From positions 1 through 55,358 of the forward strand of contig CALWSF010000024.1 of assembly GCA_944384125.1 (NCBI GenBank): a stretch of DNA of 55,358 nt. The letters are read 5' to 3'. This document shows positions 1 to 7,344 of this stretch, one piece after another (the stretch's first letter is position 1; every line of letters begins with the position of its first letter). This DNA is from an uncultured Lachnospiraceae bacterium. GTDB lineage: Bacteria; Bacillota; Clostridia; Lachnospirales; Lachnospiraceae. The notes beneath the pieces are model-generated. The model saw only the letters and a list, made by a program, of their open reading frames with translations. It was not told the DNA's origin and searched no databases. Position numbers and translations under genes: made by a program.

Positions 1-73
1 GACCTTTAGCTCAGTTGGTTAGAGCAACCGGCTCATAACCGGTCGGTCCTGGGTTCGAGTCCCCGAAGGTCCA
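1..73 (+). tRNA. tRNA with CAT anticodon (probably tRNA-Ile2, otherwise Met)
   Basis: A cloverleaf is visible with anticodon loop CTCATAA. The acceptor 5' strand is one base short, so the first G lies just outside the window; the 3' strand AAGGTCC is complete at 66-72 with discriminator A at 73. Acceptor pairs C4:G69 and C5:G68 are present. In known tRNAs these mark the lysidine-modified tRNA-Ile2 recognised by TilS rather than elongator tRNA-Met, so Ile2 is favoured by inference. No CCA is encoded. Confidence 0.9.
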
Positions 74-133
74 CTTTTTCTTACATTAGAATAAAAATAA
101 TGGAGAAAAATTTTTCAGCATAATTTAATATCT

Positions 134-207
134 GGCCCGGTGGCTCAGTTGGTTAGAGCGCCGCCCTGTCACGGCGGAGGTCGTGGGTTCGAATCCCATC
201 CGGGTCG
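134..207 (+). tRNA. tRNA-Asp (GTC)
   Basis: Complete cloverleaf with acceptor GGCCCGG pairing with CCGGGTC, anticodon stem CCGCC/GGCGG, anticodon GTC and a TTCGAAT T-loop. The discriminator is G, as usual for Asp. CCA is not encoded. It belongs to the same cluster as the preceding CAT tRNA. Confidence 0.97.
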
Positions 208-228
208 TTGGTACATAAGTACCGATTT

Positions 229-301
229 GGGGTCTTAGCTCAGCTGGGAGAGCATCTGCCTTACAAGCAGAGGGTCATAGGTTCGAGCCCTATAGGCCCC
301 A
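229..301 (+). tRNA. tRNA-Val (TAC)
   Basis: Complete cloverleaf with acceptor GGGGTCT pairing with AGGCCCC, anticodon stem TCTGC/GCAGA, loop CTTACAA and anticodon TAC. The discriminator is A. CCA is not encoded. Confidence 0.97.
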
Positions 302-369
302 TCTTTTTTTGAATGTCAGCTCCCAAAAAGGAAGAAATGGAATATATTTCATTTGCTTCAAAAAAACAG

Positions 370-398
370 TTGACAATCAGAAAAAAGAGTTATATAAT
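370..398 (+). promoter_or_regulatory. sigma-A promoter for tRNA-Arg
   Basis: A consensus TTGACA (370-375) is separated by 17 bases from TATAAT (393-398), placing the transcription start a few bases before the tRNA-Arg gene. The Arg tRNA is therefore probably transcribed separately from the three tRNAs upstream. Confidence 0.85.
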
Positions 399-432
399 AA
401 TGAACGTTGTTAAGAACACAGTTCTTCAACGT

Positions 433-506
433 GTGCGTGTAGCTCAGCTGGATAGAGCACTTGGCTACGGACCAAGGTGTCGGGAGTTCGAATCTTCTCA
501 CGCACG
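433..506 (+). tRNA. tRNA-Arg (ACG)
   Basis: Complete cloverleaf with acceptor GTGCGTG pairing with CACGCAC, anticodon stem CTTGG/CCAAG, loop CTACGGA and anticodon ACG. The first anticodon base A would be deaminated to inosine by TadA. CCA is not encoded. Confidence 0.97.
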
Positions 507-527
507 TTAATTAGGTAAATATTTTGA

Positions 528-580
528 TGAATTAAGCCCTGCAGGCAGTGATTAGAGCCTTGCGGGGCTTAATTCATTTT
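528..580 (+). terminator. Rho-independent terminator after the tRNA cluster
   Basis: A long inverted repeat pairs TGAATTAAGCCC with GGGCTTAATTCA and extends through GCAGGC/GCCTTGC. A short T tract follows. Confidence 0.85.
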
Positions 581-659
581 AAAGAAAGCCGCCAGCATAC
601 CCTCAGACAATTATTTCTGAGAGTACGGAGTCTGGATTTTTACTTTTTTACGTGGAAGT

Positions 660-688
660 TTGACTTTTTAACTGTCGCCTTATATAAT
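660..688 (+). promoter_or_regulatory. sigma-A promoter upstream of small ORF/barstar
   Basis: TTGACT (660-665), 17 bases, TATAAT (683-688). It is placed to drive the small secreted-peptide ORF and the barstar gene. Confidence 0.75.
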
Positions 689-753
689 AAATAAGCCATG
701 TAAAATGGCGGTCAGCCTGTCAGGAGGACGGCTGCAGGGAGGAAATTGGTGTA

Positions 754-906
754 ATGGGATACAAAGGTAAAATCTGTTTGTTTGCGAAATGGCTGATTCC
801 TTTTTTGGCTGCTGTGTTTTTGCTGTTTGGAACGGATACAGACACGGTTTCAGAGGAAGCTGCAGGTAATTCCGCTTTCGCAGAACAAACGGCAGCATGG
901 CTCTGA
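754..906 (+). CDS. small predicted secreted or membrane peptide, possible remnant of a secreted ribonuclease
   Basis: A 50-codon ORF follows a good ribosome-binding site (GGGAGGAAA at 738-746). The product has a basic N-terminus (MGYKGK), a hydrophobic stretch at about residues 17-31 (LIPFLAAVFLLFG) and an acidic, Ala-rich tail, which is the form of a Sec signal region plus a short linker. It ends 59 bases before a barstar gene. Secreted barnase-type ribonucleases of this bacterial group normally sit immediately upstream of barstar and begin like this, so the ORF may be the leader of a ribonuclease whose catalytic domain has been deleted. That link is inferred from position and form, not homology. 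A genuine small membrane peptide is the alternative. Confidence 0.5.
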   Translation: MGYKGKICLFAKWLIPFLAAVFLLFGTDTDTVSEEAAGNSAFAEQTAAWL

Positions 907-965
907 TTAAAGCAGAAGTTACTTTGCCCGGAAGACAAAGTATTTTAAGAAAGGGGATTTGACAT

Positions 966-1286
966 ATGAAGCTGGTTCAACTGGATCTGAACAAAGTGGG
1001 ATCGGAGAATGAGGTGCATAATCTTCTGATGGAACAGATGCAGTTTCCACAGGAATATGAAAAAAACCTGGACGCACTGTTTGATGTTCTCACATCGAAA
1101 CTGGAGGATAATTACTGTGTGGAGCTGACACGGTGTGAAAAAAAGGATACGAAGCTGGCTGATTTTTTCAGCGAGCTGGAGCAGATTTTTGTGGATGCCG
1201 CACGCAGCCTTGATGAGAGGGATGGGAAGCTCTATGCAGTATTTGAGGATACAAGATCCGTGGAATTCAATTCCTCCTGGCAGTGA
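966..1286 (+). CDS. barstar family ribonuclease inhibitor
   Basis: This 106-residue protein matches the barstar family, whose members bind and block the active site of barnase-type ribonucleases in the cytoplasm. The diagnostic NLDALFDVLT (about residues 34-43) corresponds to NLDALWDCLT of Bacillus barstar, and the C-terminal part has the usual acidic helix followed by a strand (LYAVFED). It is slightly longer than the roughly 90 residues usual for the family. The ribosome-binding site AAAGGGGAT lies upstream. No ribonuclease gene is present next to it, so it is an orphan immunity gene in this window. The following metallopeptidase appears to start inside its 3' end in another frame. Confidence 0.9.
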   Translation: MKLVQLDLNKVGSENEVHNLLMEQMQFPQEYEKNLDALFDVLTSKLEDNYCVELTRCEKKDTKLADFFSELEQIFVDAARSLDERDGKLYAVFEDTRSVEFNSSWQ

Positions 1287-1815
1287 TATATGTCTGCCGT
1301 ATGAAATTGTACGTTCAGCCCGCCGCTCGCTGTCTGTTCAGATAACGGCAGACGGGAAACTGGTGCTGCGTCTCCCGTACAGTGTGTCTGATCAGGAAGC
1401 GCTGGATTTTGCCCTGCGGCACAGGAGATGGATTGTGAACCATTACCGGAAAATATCGGCACGTGGGGAAAGATGCCTTCAGTCTGAAGGAGAAGAAATA
1501 AAGGATGTTAAAGAAAAACTGCGCCCGGTGTTGATACGCCGGGTTAATTTTTATGCCGATAAAATGGGAGTTACATATGGAAAGATTTCAATTCGGGATC
1601 AGAAAACGCGGTGGGGCAGCTGCAGTGCGGCGGGAAATCTGAATTTTAACTGGCGCCTGGCACTTCTGCCGGAGGAACTTTCTGATTATGTTATAGTTCA
1701 TGAACTGGCCCATCGGATAGAGATGAATCATTCGCCGCGTTTCTGGAAACAGGTGGAGTATGTTTTGCCGGATTACCGCCTTAGAAGAAAGAGACTCAGA
1801 GAATATGTTTTCTGA
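1234..1815 (+). CDS. YgjP-like zinc metallopeptidase
   Basis: Predicted M48/SprT-like metal-dependent peptidase of the YgjP (DUF45) family. The zinc motif HELAH lies at about residues 156-160, followed by NHSPRFW, typical of this family; the N-terminal part (YEIVRSARRSLSVQI) is also characteristic. The start is uncertain. The family-conserved region begins near base 1300, and the only in-frame ATG with a plausible site (GGGAAG) before it is at 1234, inside barstar. TTG at 1243 is an alternative, and translation could be coupled to barstar. The substrate is unknown. A role in protein turnover is only a family-level guess. Confidence 0.8.
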   Translation: MQYLRIQDPWNSIPPGSDICLPYEIVRSARRSLSVQITADGKLVLRLPYSVSDQEALDFALRHRRWIVNHYRKISARGERCLQSEGEEIKDVKEKLRPVLIRRVNFYADKMGVTYGKISIRDQKTRWGSCSAAGNLNFNWRLALLPEELSDYVIVHELAHRIEMNHSPRFWKQVEYVLPDYRLRRKRLREYVF

Positions 1816-1896
1816 AAAGCAGGAGGGCGGGAAAACATGGTTTTTGAAGTGTCTGCGTTTCAGGATAAAATGTAAAGCAGAAGGAGAGAGGGGAGT

Positions 1897-3621
1897 ATGG
1901 CTGAAGAGGTCTGGATGCTTCAGACAAAGAGGGCAGATTTTAATGCGATTGCGAAAAAGTTTAACATAGATCCCGTGACGGCACGTATCATGCGAAACCG
2001 GGGGATTGAAGGAGAGCGGGAAATCGAGAGGTATCTTTACGGCACCCTGGATGATCTTTACGATCCGATGCTGCTGTATGGGGCAGCCGATGCGGCAAAA
2101 ATCCTGCGTGAGTGTATTGAAAAAGGGAAGAAAATCCGTATTGTCGGGGATTATGATATTGATGGAGTGTGTTCCACTTATATTTTGCTGCAGGCGATGG
2201 AAAGACTGGGAGCACAGGCAGATTATGCGATTCCGGATCGGATCAGGGACGGATATGGAATTAACGAAGCTATTATTGAAAAGGCGCGGACAGACGGAGC
2301 GGAGGTAATTCTGACCTGTGACAACGGGATTTCCGCTTTTACTCAGATTGAAATGGCTAAAAAGTACGGCATGACGGTAATTGTGACGGATCATCATGAA
2401 GTTCCGCTGGAGGATGGAAGAGAAAAACTGCCGCCGGCGGATGTGATAGTTGATCCCAAACAGAGCCGGTGCAGCTATCCGTTTCCGGAGATATGCGGTG
2501 CGGTGGTAGCGTATAAACTGGTGCAGCTTCTTTACCGGATATGCTCTGTGCCGGAAAAGGAGTGTACGGACCTTCTGGAATTTGCAGCTATTGCGACGGT
2601 AGGGGATGTGATGAGTCTTCGCGATGAAAACAGGATTCTTGTGAAGTATGGTCTCAGGAAACTGGCACGGACCGGAAATATCGGGCTGCGCAGACTGGCA
2701 CAGCAGAATAATCTTGATATGTCACAGCTGAGTGCCTATCATATCGGTTTTGTCATAGGTCCCTGCTTAAATGCAGGCGGGCGGCTTCAGACGGCACAGA
2801 TTGCTCTGTCCCTTCTGATGGAAAAAGATGAGGGTAGGGCGGAGAGTCTGGCACACGAGCTTAAATGTCTCAATGATACAAGAAAGGATATGACCGAGCA
2901 GGGTACAGAGGCAGCCAGACTTCTGGTAGATACAAAGTATAAAAATGACAGTGTTCTGGTGGTTTATCTGCCGGAGTGCCATGAGTCGCTGGCAGGAATC
3001 ATTGCGGGGAGACTCCGGGAATATTATCAGAAACCGGCAATTGTTCTCACAAAAGGAGAAGAAAACGTAAAAGGATCCGGCAGGTCAACGGAAGCTTATC
3101 ATATGTTTCAGAAGCTTTCGGAGGTAAAGGATCTGATGATTAAATTTGGCGGACATCCTATGGCAGCCGGATTGTCCATCAGGGAAGAAAATATCGATGA
3201 GTTCCGCCGGCGTCTGAATGAAAATTCGGGGCTCACGGAGGATGATTTTAAACTCAGGGTATGGATCGATGTTCCTATGCCGGTAAGCTATGTGACGGAA
3301 GGGCTGGTGGAGGAGTTTTCCTGTCTGGAGCCTTTTGGGCAGGGAAATGAAAAGCCGCTTTTTGCCGAGAAAGCGCTGTGGATTCGGAGCAGCCGCATAT
3401 TGGGGAGAAATAGGAATGTGGTAAAGCTGATACTGGAGGAAGAGAGCGGATACGCCATAGAAGCACTGTATTTCGGCGATGGTACTGCATTTGAAGAAGA
3501 GCGTGCGGGACGGCGAAAGATGGATATTGTATATTATCCGGATATAAACGAATATAACGGAAAACGAACGCTTCAGGCTGTGATTCGAAGATATCGCTTT
3601 TCAGGGGAGGCCGCGGTATGA
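1897..3621 (+). CDS. recJ: single-stranded-DNA-specific exonuclease RecJ
   Basis: RecJ degrades single-stranded DNA 5' to 3' in recombination and repair. The 574-residue product has the DHH phosphoesterase core with GDYDIDG (84-90), CDNG (141-144) and TDHH (164-167). The DHHA1 nucleic-acid-binding region contains GGHPMAAG (about 418-425), and an OB-like C-terminal domain follows (about 455-570). Length is typical of the shorter Firmicute RecJ. The start is supported by AGGAGAGAGGGGAGT directly upstream. The stop overlaps the ATG of the next gene (ATGA), indicating translational coupling. Confidence 0.96.
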   Translation: MAEEVWMLQTKRADFNAIAKKFNIDPVTARIMRNRGIEGEREIERYLYGTLDDLYDPMLLYGAADAAKILRECIEKGKKIRIVGDYDIDGVCSTYILLQAMERLGAQADYAIPDRIRDGYGINEAIIEKARTDGAEVILTCDNGISAFTQIEMAKKYGMTVIVTDHHEVPLEDGREKLPPADVIVDPKQSRCSYPFPEICGAVVAYKLVQLLYRICSVPEKECTDLLEFAAIATVGDVMSLRDENRILVKYGLRKLARTGNIGLRRLAQQNNLDMSQLSAYHIGFVIGPCLNAGGRLQTAQIALSLLMEKDEGRAESLAHELKCLNDTRKDMTEQGTEAARLLVDTKYKNDSVLVVYLPECHESLAGIIAGRLREYYQKPAIVLTKGEENVKGSGRSTEAYHMFQKLSEVKDLMIKFGGHPMAAGLSIREENIDEFRRRLNENSGLTEDDFKLRVWIDVPMPVSYVTEGLVEEFSCLEPFGQGNEKPLFAEKALWIRSSRILGRNRNVVKLILEEESGYAIEALYFGDGTAFEEERAGRRKMDIVYYPDINEYNGKRTLQAVIRRYRFSGEAAV

Positions 3622-3905
3622 TTACAAGAAAAGATGTGATGCCTGTAAATTTTCTGAAGAAAGAGAAATTCACGGGCAGTGATTCCGGTATGCGCTACCG
3701 TATGGAGATGACAAAGCGTGGAGAGGAGCCGGATACAGAGACTGTTCTGACCGTGACTGCCTGGCCCGAGCCGTATGGATATGATGCCACTTCAGATGAG
3801 CAAAAAATAAGGCAGGAATTTTCTTTCAGTGAGGAGGGAATTGTTGCCGGTGTGGAATGGCTGAATGCCCGTCATGGAGAAATAGCGGGGGATGATAAAT
3901 TATGA
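3618..3905 (+). CDS. small conserved-looking protein of unknown function
   Basis: A 95-residue soluble, mixed-charge protein with no signal peptide or membrane segment. It overlaps recJ by ATGA and azlC by the same arrangement, so it is translationally coupled on both sides and almost certainly real. No family is recognised. The pattern of two strands (RYRMEMTK, ETVLTVTAW) followed by an acidic turn and a helix (EGIVAGVEWLNARHGEI) suggests a small alpha/beta fold. Its position gives no clear functional clue. Confidence 0.75.
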   Translation: MITRKDVMPVNFLKKEKFTGSDSGMRYRMEMTKRGEEPDTETVLTVTAWPEPYGYDATSDEQKIRQEFSFSEEGIVAGVEWLNARHGEIAGDDKL

Positions 3906-4630
3906 ACTGGAAAAAATCATTTAAAGAAGGAGTAAAAGGAGGAATTCCTATTGGGCTGGGGTATCTGCCGGTTTCCTTTACATTTGGTTTTCTGGCAGTC
4001 TCAGGCGGCCTTCCTGTATGGGTAGCCGTGCTCATTTCCCTTACGAATCTGACGAGTGCGGGCCAGTTTGCGGGAACAAACCTGATTATAGCAGGAGCGG
4101 GCTATTTTGAGGTGGCACTTACAACACTGGTTATTAATCTCCGGTATATGCTGATGTCACTCTCGCTGTCCCAGAAGCTGGAACAGAAGACCGGCACACT
4201 TGCCAGAATGGCGCTTGCCTTCGGAATTACCGATGAAACATTTGTGGTCAGTTCGCTGAGACCGGGAATTTTGCGTGCATCCTATATGCTGGGACTGATA
4301 TCCATGCCCATACTGGGATGGAATGCAGGCACCCTGCTTGGAGGTTCTGTTTCCTCCATGCTTCCTGAGGCGATGCAGAATGCCATGGGAATTGCGCTTT
4401 ATGCAATGTTTATTGCACTTATTATACCTGCAGCACGGCAGTCGCGTGCGGTGCTCTGTGTGATCGCGGTGGCAGTCGCGGCAGTATGTATTTTTAAATA
4501 TATTGCGGTATTTTCCTTTATTTCATCGGGCTTTCGGATTATTGCCGCGACGGTAATTGCTTCAGCTTTCGGAGCATGGTTTTTCCCGGGAAAAGAGGAG
4601 GAAGGAGGTAAGACGCAGGATGGAGATTGA
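3902..4630 (+). CDS. azlC: branched-chain amino acid exporter large subunit AzlC
   Basis: This 242-residue integral membrane protein is of the AzlC family, the large subunit of the AzlCD (BrnFE-like) exporter of branched-chain amino acids and analogues. The N-terminal part (GVKGGIPIGLGYLPVSFTFGF) and the LTSAGQFAG motif are typical. Several hydrophobic helices are visible along the length. It overlaps the gene before it by 4 bases and contains the start of azlD. An in-frame site GGAGT precedes the start. Substrate assignment is by family only. Confidence 0.93.
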   Translation: MNWKKSFKEGVKGGIPIGLGYLPVSFTFGFLAVSGGLPVWVAVLISLTNLTSAGQFAGTNLIIAGAGYFEVALTTLVINLRYMLMSLSLSQKLEQKTGTLARMALAFGITDETFVVSSLRPGILRASYMLGLISMPILGWNAGTLLGGSVSSMLPEAMQNAMGIALYAMFIALIIPAARQSRAVLCVIAVAVAAVCIFKYIAVFSFISSGFRIIAATVIASAFGAWFFPGKEEEGGKTQDGD

Positions 4631-4946
4631 GCGTGTTTTGATTTGTGTGGCCCTGATGGCACTGGTCACGTATATCCCCAGAGTGTTGCCGGTAACTGTT
4701 TTCAGGCGTCAGATTCGCTCCCGCTTTATCCGCTCGTTTCTGGATTACACGCCGTATGCTGTGCTGGGAGCCCTTACATTTCCTGATGTTTTTTATTCAA
4801 CGGGACATTTTTACTCAGCGGCAGCGGGAGCGCTTGTGGCCGTGTTCCTTGGCTATCGGGGAAAGAGCCTTGTGGTTGTGGCGGTTGCAGCTATTATTGC
4901 AGTATATGTTACGGAACTTATAGGACAGGCACTGTTTATTATTTAG
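4620..4946 (+). CDS. azlD: branched-chain amino acid exporter small subunit AzlD
   Basis: A 108-residue protein with about four hydrophobic segments and the AzlD-type motif TYIPRVLPV near the N-terminus. It is the small partner of AzlC in the two-component exporter. The ATG at 4620 follows GAGGAGGAAGGAGGT and overlaps the end of azlC by 11 bases, as expected for a stoichiometric pair. Confidence 0.93.
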   Translation: MEIERVLICVALMALVTYIPRVLPVTVFRRQIRSRFIRSFLDYTPYAVLGALTFPDVFYSTGHFYSAAAGALVAVFLGYRGKSLVVVAVAAIIAVYVTELIGQALFII

Positions 4947-4976
4947 CCTCAGAAATAAAAAGATAAAGGAGAGAGT

Positions 4977-5825
4977 ATGATTACATGGAAAGGCGCCGAA
5001 ATATCGGCAAAGCTGAAAGAAAAGGTTGAACAGGATATGCAGAAGCTGGGACGTGTTCCCAAACTGGTTATAGTGCGGGTGGGAGAAAAGCCGGATGATG
5101 TTTCCTATGAGAGAGGAGCTGTAAAAAAACTTCATTCTTTTGGGCTGGAAACAGAGACACGGGTATTTGCAGAAGATGTGGAAAATGACGTGTTTCAGCG
5201 GGAGTTCCGTGCTGTCAATGAGGATCCGTCGGTAGACGGAATTCTGGTTCTGAGGCCTCTGCCGCCGCAGATCGATGAGAAGGCGGTGGAAAGAGCGATT
5301 GATCCCATGAAGGATCTGGATGGCATTTCACCTGTCAATATTGCCAGGATTTTCAGTGGAGATAAGAGTGGGTTTGCCCCCTGCACGGCGGAGGCTGTAG
5401 TCTGTATGCTGAAGATGAACGGAGTGAACCTGTCCGGAAAAAGAGTTGCGGTAGTTGGACGCAGTATGGTAGTTGGACGTCCGTTATCTATGCTTCTTCT
5501 GCATGAAAATGCGACAGTGACGATCTGCCATTCAAAGACTGTGGATCTGCCGGCGGTATGTCAGGAGGCGGAAATTCTCGTGGCGTGCGTGGGACGGGCC
5601 AGAATGATTGGACGTGATTATGTGCGGCAGGATGCTGCAGTGATTGATGTGGGAATCAATGTGGATGAGGATGGCCGACTGTGCGGCGATGTGAATTTTG
5701 AGGAAATAGAGGGCAGAGCAGCATATGCTACGCCTGTTCCCGGAGGTGTGGGAGGAGTTACAACAGCGGTTCTCGCTGATCACCTGGTGCGGGCAGCTCT
5801 TTTCAGAGCTCAGAAAAATGTATGA
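4977..5825 (+). CDS. folD: FolD-family methylenetetrahydrofolate dehydrogenase with altered catalytic motif
   Basis: FolD oxidises 5,10-methylene-THF to methenyl-THF (NADP-dependent) and hydrolyses that to 10-formyl-THF. The 282-residue protein has the family Rossmann region (VVGRSMVVGRPLSMLL) and the C-terminal PVPGGVGGVTTA signature. Two cyclohydrolase residues differ from the norm. The motif Y-x3-K reads Y44-E-R-G-A48, so the catalytic Lys is Ala, and the VQLPL motif reads VLRPL, so the catalytic Gln is lost. DLDG is retained. From my recollection this YERGA form recurs in a Clostridia subgroup of the family. It may act mainly as a dehydrogenase. A clear site AAGGAGAGAGT precedes the start. 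Confidence 0.9.
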   Translation: MITWKGAEISAKLKEKVEQDMQKLGRVPKLVIVRVGEKPDDVSYERGAVKKLHSFGLETETRVFAEDVENDVFQREFRAVNEDPSVDGILVLRPLPPQIDEKAVERAIDPMKDLDGISPVNIARIFSGDKSGFAPCTAEAVVCMLKMNGVNLSGKRVAVVGRSMVVGRPLSMLLLHENATVTICHSKTVDLPAVCQEAEILVACVGRARMIGRDYVRQDAAVIDVGINVDEDGRLCGDVNFEEIEGRAAYATPVPGGVGGVTTAVLADHLVRAALFRAQKNV

Positions 5826-5963
5826 ATATTTCAGAAATTAGATAAGGAATGTTAAGGGAAAAGAAAAACATCCTGGTTCTCTTTGCGGTAGAATAAGAGT
5901 AGCTCCAGTAAATGGAAATGTGTCAGATAAAATGTGACGCGTGAAAAGAGAGGAGAGGATGTA

Positions 5964-6722
5964 ATGACAGGAATTAACAGGAAAGCCGCCGCAGTCCTGG
6001 CTGTTGGCGTGATAGGAGCAGGAGCCCTGCTCAGCGGGTGTGCCGGGGCTTCCATGGCATCATCGGGAGTGGTAACGGTCCAGAACGCAGAGGATCATGT
6101 GATTACGGTAACAAGCCGGGAACAGGTAAAGGTTGAACCTGATATGGCAGAGATTGTATACAGTGTTTACTCGCAGGCATCAGATGCCCAGACGTGCCAG
6201 ACTCAGAACGGAACGGATCTTTCCGGTGTCCTGGAGCTTCTGAAGGCACAGGGAGTTGCGGAAACTTCGATCCAGACATCCAATTATGGCATGAGCCCTA
6301 TTTATGACTGGGATTCCGGAAAAGATATTACCGGATATGAGATGACAACACAGATAACGGTTTCTGATATACCGATTGATCAGGCGGGACAGCTCATTTC
6401 CGATTCTGTGGATGCAGGGATCAATTCTATAGAATCAGTGAGCTATTTCTGCAGCTCATATGATACGGCATACCAGGAGGCCCTGAAAAAAGCGGTTGAT
6501 GCCGCCAAGGTAAAAGCGCAGGCGCTGGCAGAAGCCGGAGGTTTTACTGTTGGATCTGTTGTAAAGATAACGGAGTACAGTAATAATCAGGAGGTGCGCT
6601 ATAACGGTTATGTTTCCGGGGCGGCCGGAGCCAACAGGGCAGAAGAGGCAATGGATATGGGAGTAATGCCGGGTCAGGTGGATGTGGAAGCGGATATTTC
6701 AGTAGATTTCTCCATTAAATAG
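5964..6722 (+). CDS. SIMPL (DUF541) domain lipoprotein
   Basis: A 252-residue secreted lipoprotein with a basic N-terminus, a hydrophobic stretch and the lipobox LLSGC (about residues 20-24), so it should be anchored on the outer face of the membrane. The rest is one SIMPL domain: ITVTSREQVKVEPDMAEI at the start and an EALKKAVDAAKVKAQALAEA helix near the middle. Family members are periplasmic or surface proteins of poorly defined, sometimes stress-related, function. The ATG is fixed by GAGAGGAGAGGATGTA directly upstream. It is probably monocistronic, ending before the hairpin at 6743-6791. Confidence 0.88.
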   Translation: MTGINRKAAAVLAVGVIGAGALLSGCAGASMASSGVVTVQNAEDHVITVTSREQVKVEPDMAEIVYSVYSQASDAQTCQTQNGTDLSGVLELLKAQGVAETSIQTSNYGMSPIYDWDSGKDITGYEMTTQITVSDIPIDQAGQLISDSVDAGINSIESVSYFCSSYDTAYQEALKKAVDAAKVKAQALAEAGGFTVGSVVKITEYSNNQEVRYNGYVSGAAGANRAEEAMDMGVMPGQVDVEADISVDFSIK

Positions 6723-6742
6723 AGTTCGTTTGACATTCGTAT

Positions 6743-6791
6743 AAAACCTTCGCATTTTGAGATACTAAATGTATCAAAATGCGGAGGTTTT
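6743..6791 (+). promoter_or_regulatory. long hairpin overlapping the ribosome-binding site of the YdcZ-type gene
   Basis: Two arms of about 21-23 bases (6743-6765 and 6771-6791) pair almost completely around the loop TAAAT. The 3' arm contains GCGGAGG (6781-6787), the only ribosome-binding site for the ATG at 6798. It ends in TTTT, so it could serve as a terminator for the upstream lipoprotein gene, or as a translation-blocking hairpin, or both. Confidence 0.75.
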
Positions 6792-6797
6792 ACTGAT

Positions 6798-7232
6798 ATG
6801 TGGGGAATGATTATTGCCCTGATTTCGGGCGCTCTGATGAGTGTGCAGGGAGTTTTTAATTCAGCGGTTACAAAACAGACAGGAATATGGGTGTCTTCCG
6901 GATGGGTACAGTTCAGTGCACTCGTTGTGTGTGTGATTATGTGGTTCTGCACCGGAAGAGGAAGAGTCGGGGCACTTATGGAGGTAGAGCCCAGATATAT
7001 GCTGACAGGCGGTATACTGGGAGCACTTATTACCTATACGGTTATCCGGAGTGTGAGCTCTCTGGGGCCGGCACGTTCTGCTCTTCTTATTGTAGTAGCG
7101 CAGATTGCTGTGGCATATCTCATTGAGGTCCTGGGGCTCTTTGGCGTGGAGCGTGCCGGATTTGAGTGGCGCAAGGCGATAGGTGCCCTGATCGCGGTGG
7201 GAGGGATTATCGTTTTCCACTGGAAGGGGTAG
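6798..7232 (+). CDS. DMT-superfamily transporter, YdcZ/DUF606 type
   Basis: A 144-residue integral membrane protein with about five hydrophobic helices. It begins MWGMIIALISGALMSVQGVFNS, the pattern of the DUF606 (YdcZ) half-size drug/metabolite transporters, and ends with GALIAVGGIIVFHW. Proteins of this size usually work as dimers or pairs. No partner gene lies beside it. The substrate cannot be inferred. Its ribosome-binding site lies in a stable hairpin. Confidence 0.85.
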   Translation: MWGMIIALISGALMSVQGVFNSAVTKQTGIWVSSGWVQFSALVVCVIMWFCTGRGRVGALMEVEPRYMLTGGILGALITYTVIRSVSSLGPARSALLIVVAQIAVAYLIEVLGLFGVERAGFEWRKAIGALIAVGGIIVFHWKG

Positions 7233-7263
7233 AAACAGAGAAGGAAATCTTTTCATTTTCCGC

Positions 7264-7292
7264 TTGTTTTTAAAGGATGATTTAGTTAGAAT
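7264..7292 (+). promoter_or_regulatory. putative sigma-A promoter for comEA-like gene
   Basis: TTGTTT (7264-7269), 17 bases, TAGAAT (7287-7292). It is 50 bases upstream of the chosen start codon. Confidence 0.5.
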
Positions 7293-7344
7293 ATAACTAC
7301 GGGCAGAACAGGATCTCTCGCATATGTGGGAGGTGCTGATACAT

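Noticed and set aside
313-510. 65-codon ORF across the Val-Arg tRNA spacer
   Set aside because: It runs through a consensus promoter and the whole tRNA-Arg gene and has no ribosome-binding site.
1588-2397. 269-codon minus-strand ORF opposite the YgjP-type gene and recJ
   Set aside because: It is a frame shadow of two well-supported genes; the translation is rich in His, Pro and Arg without family features.
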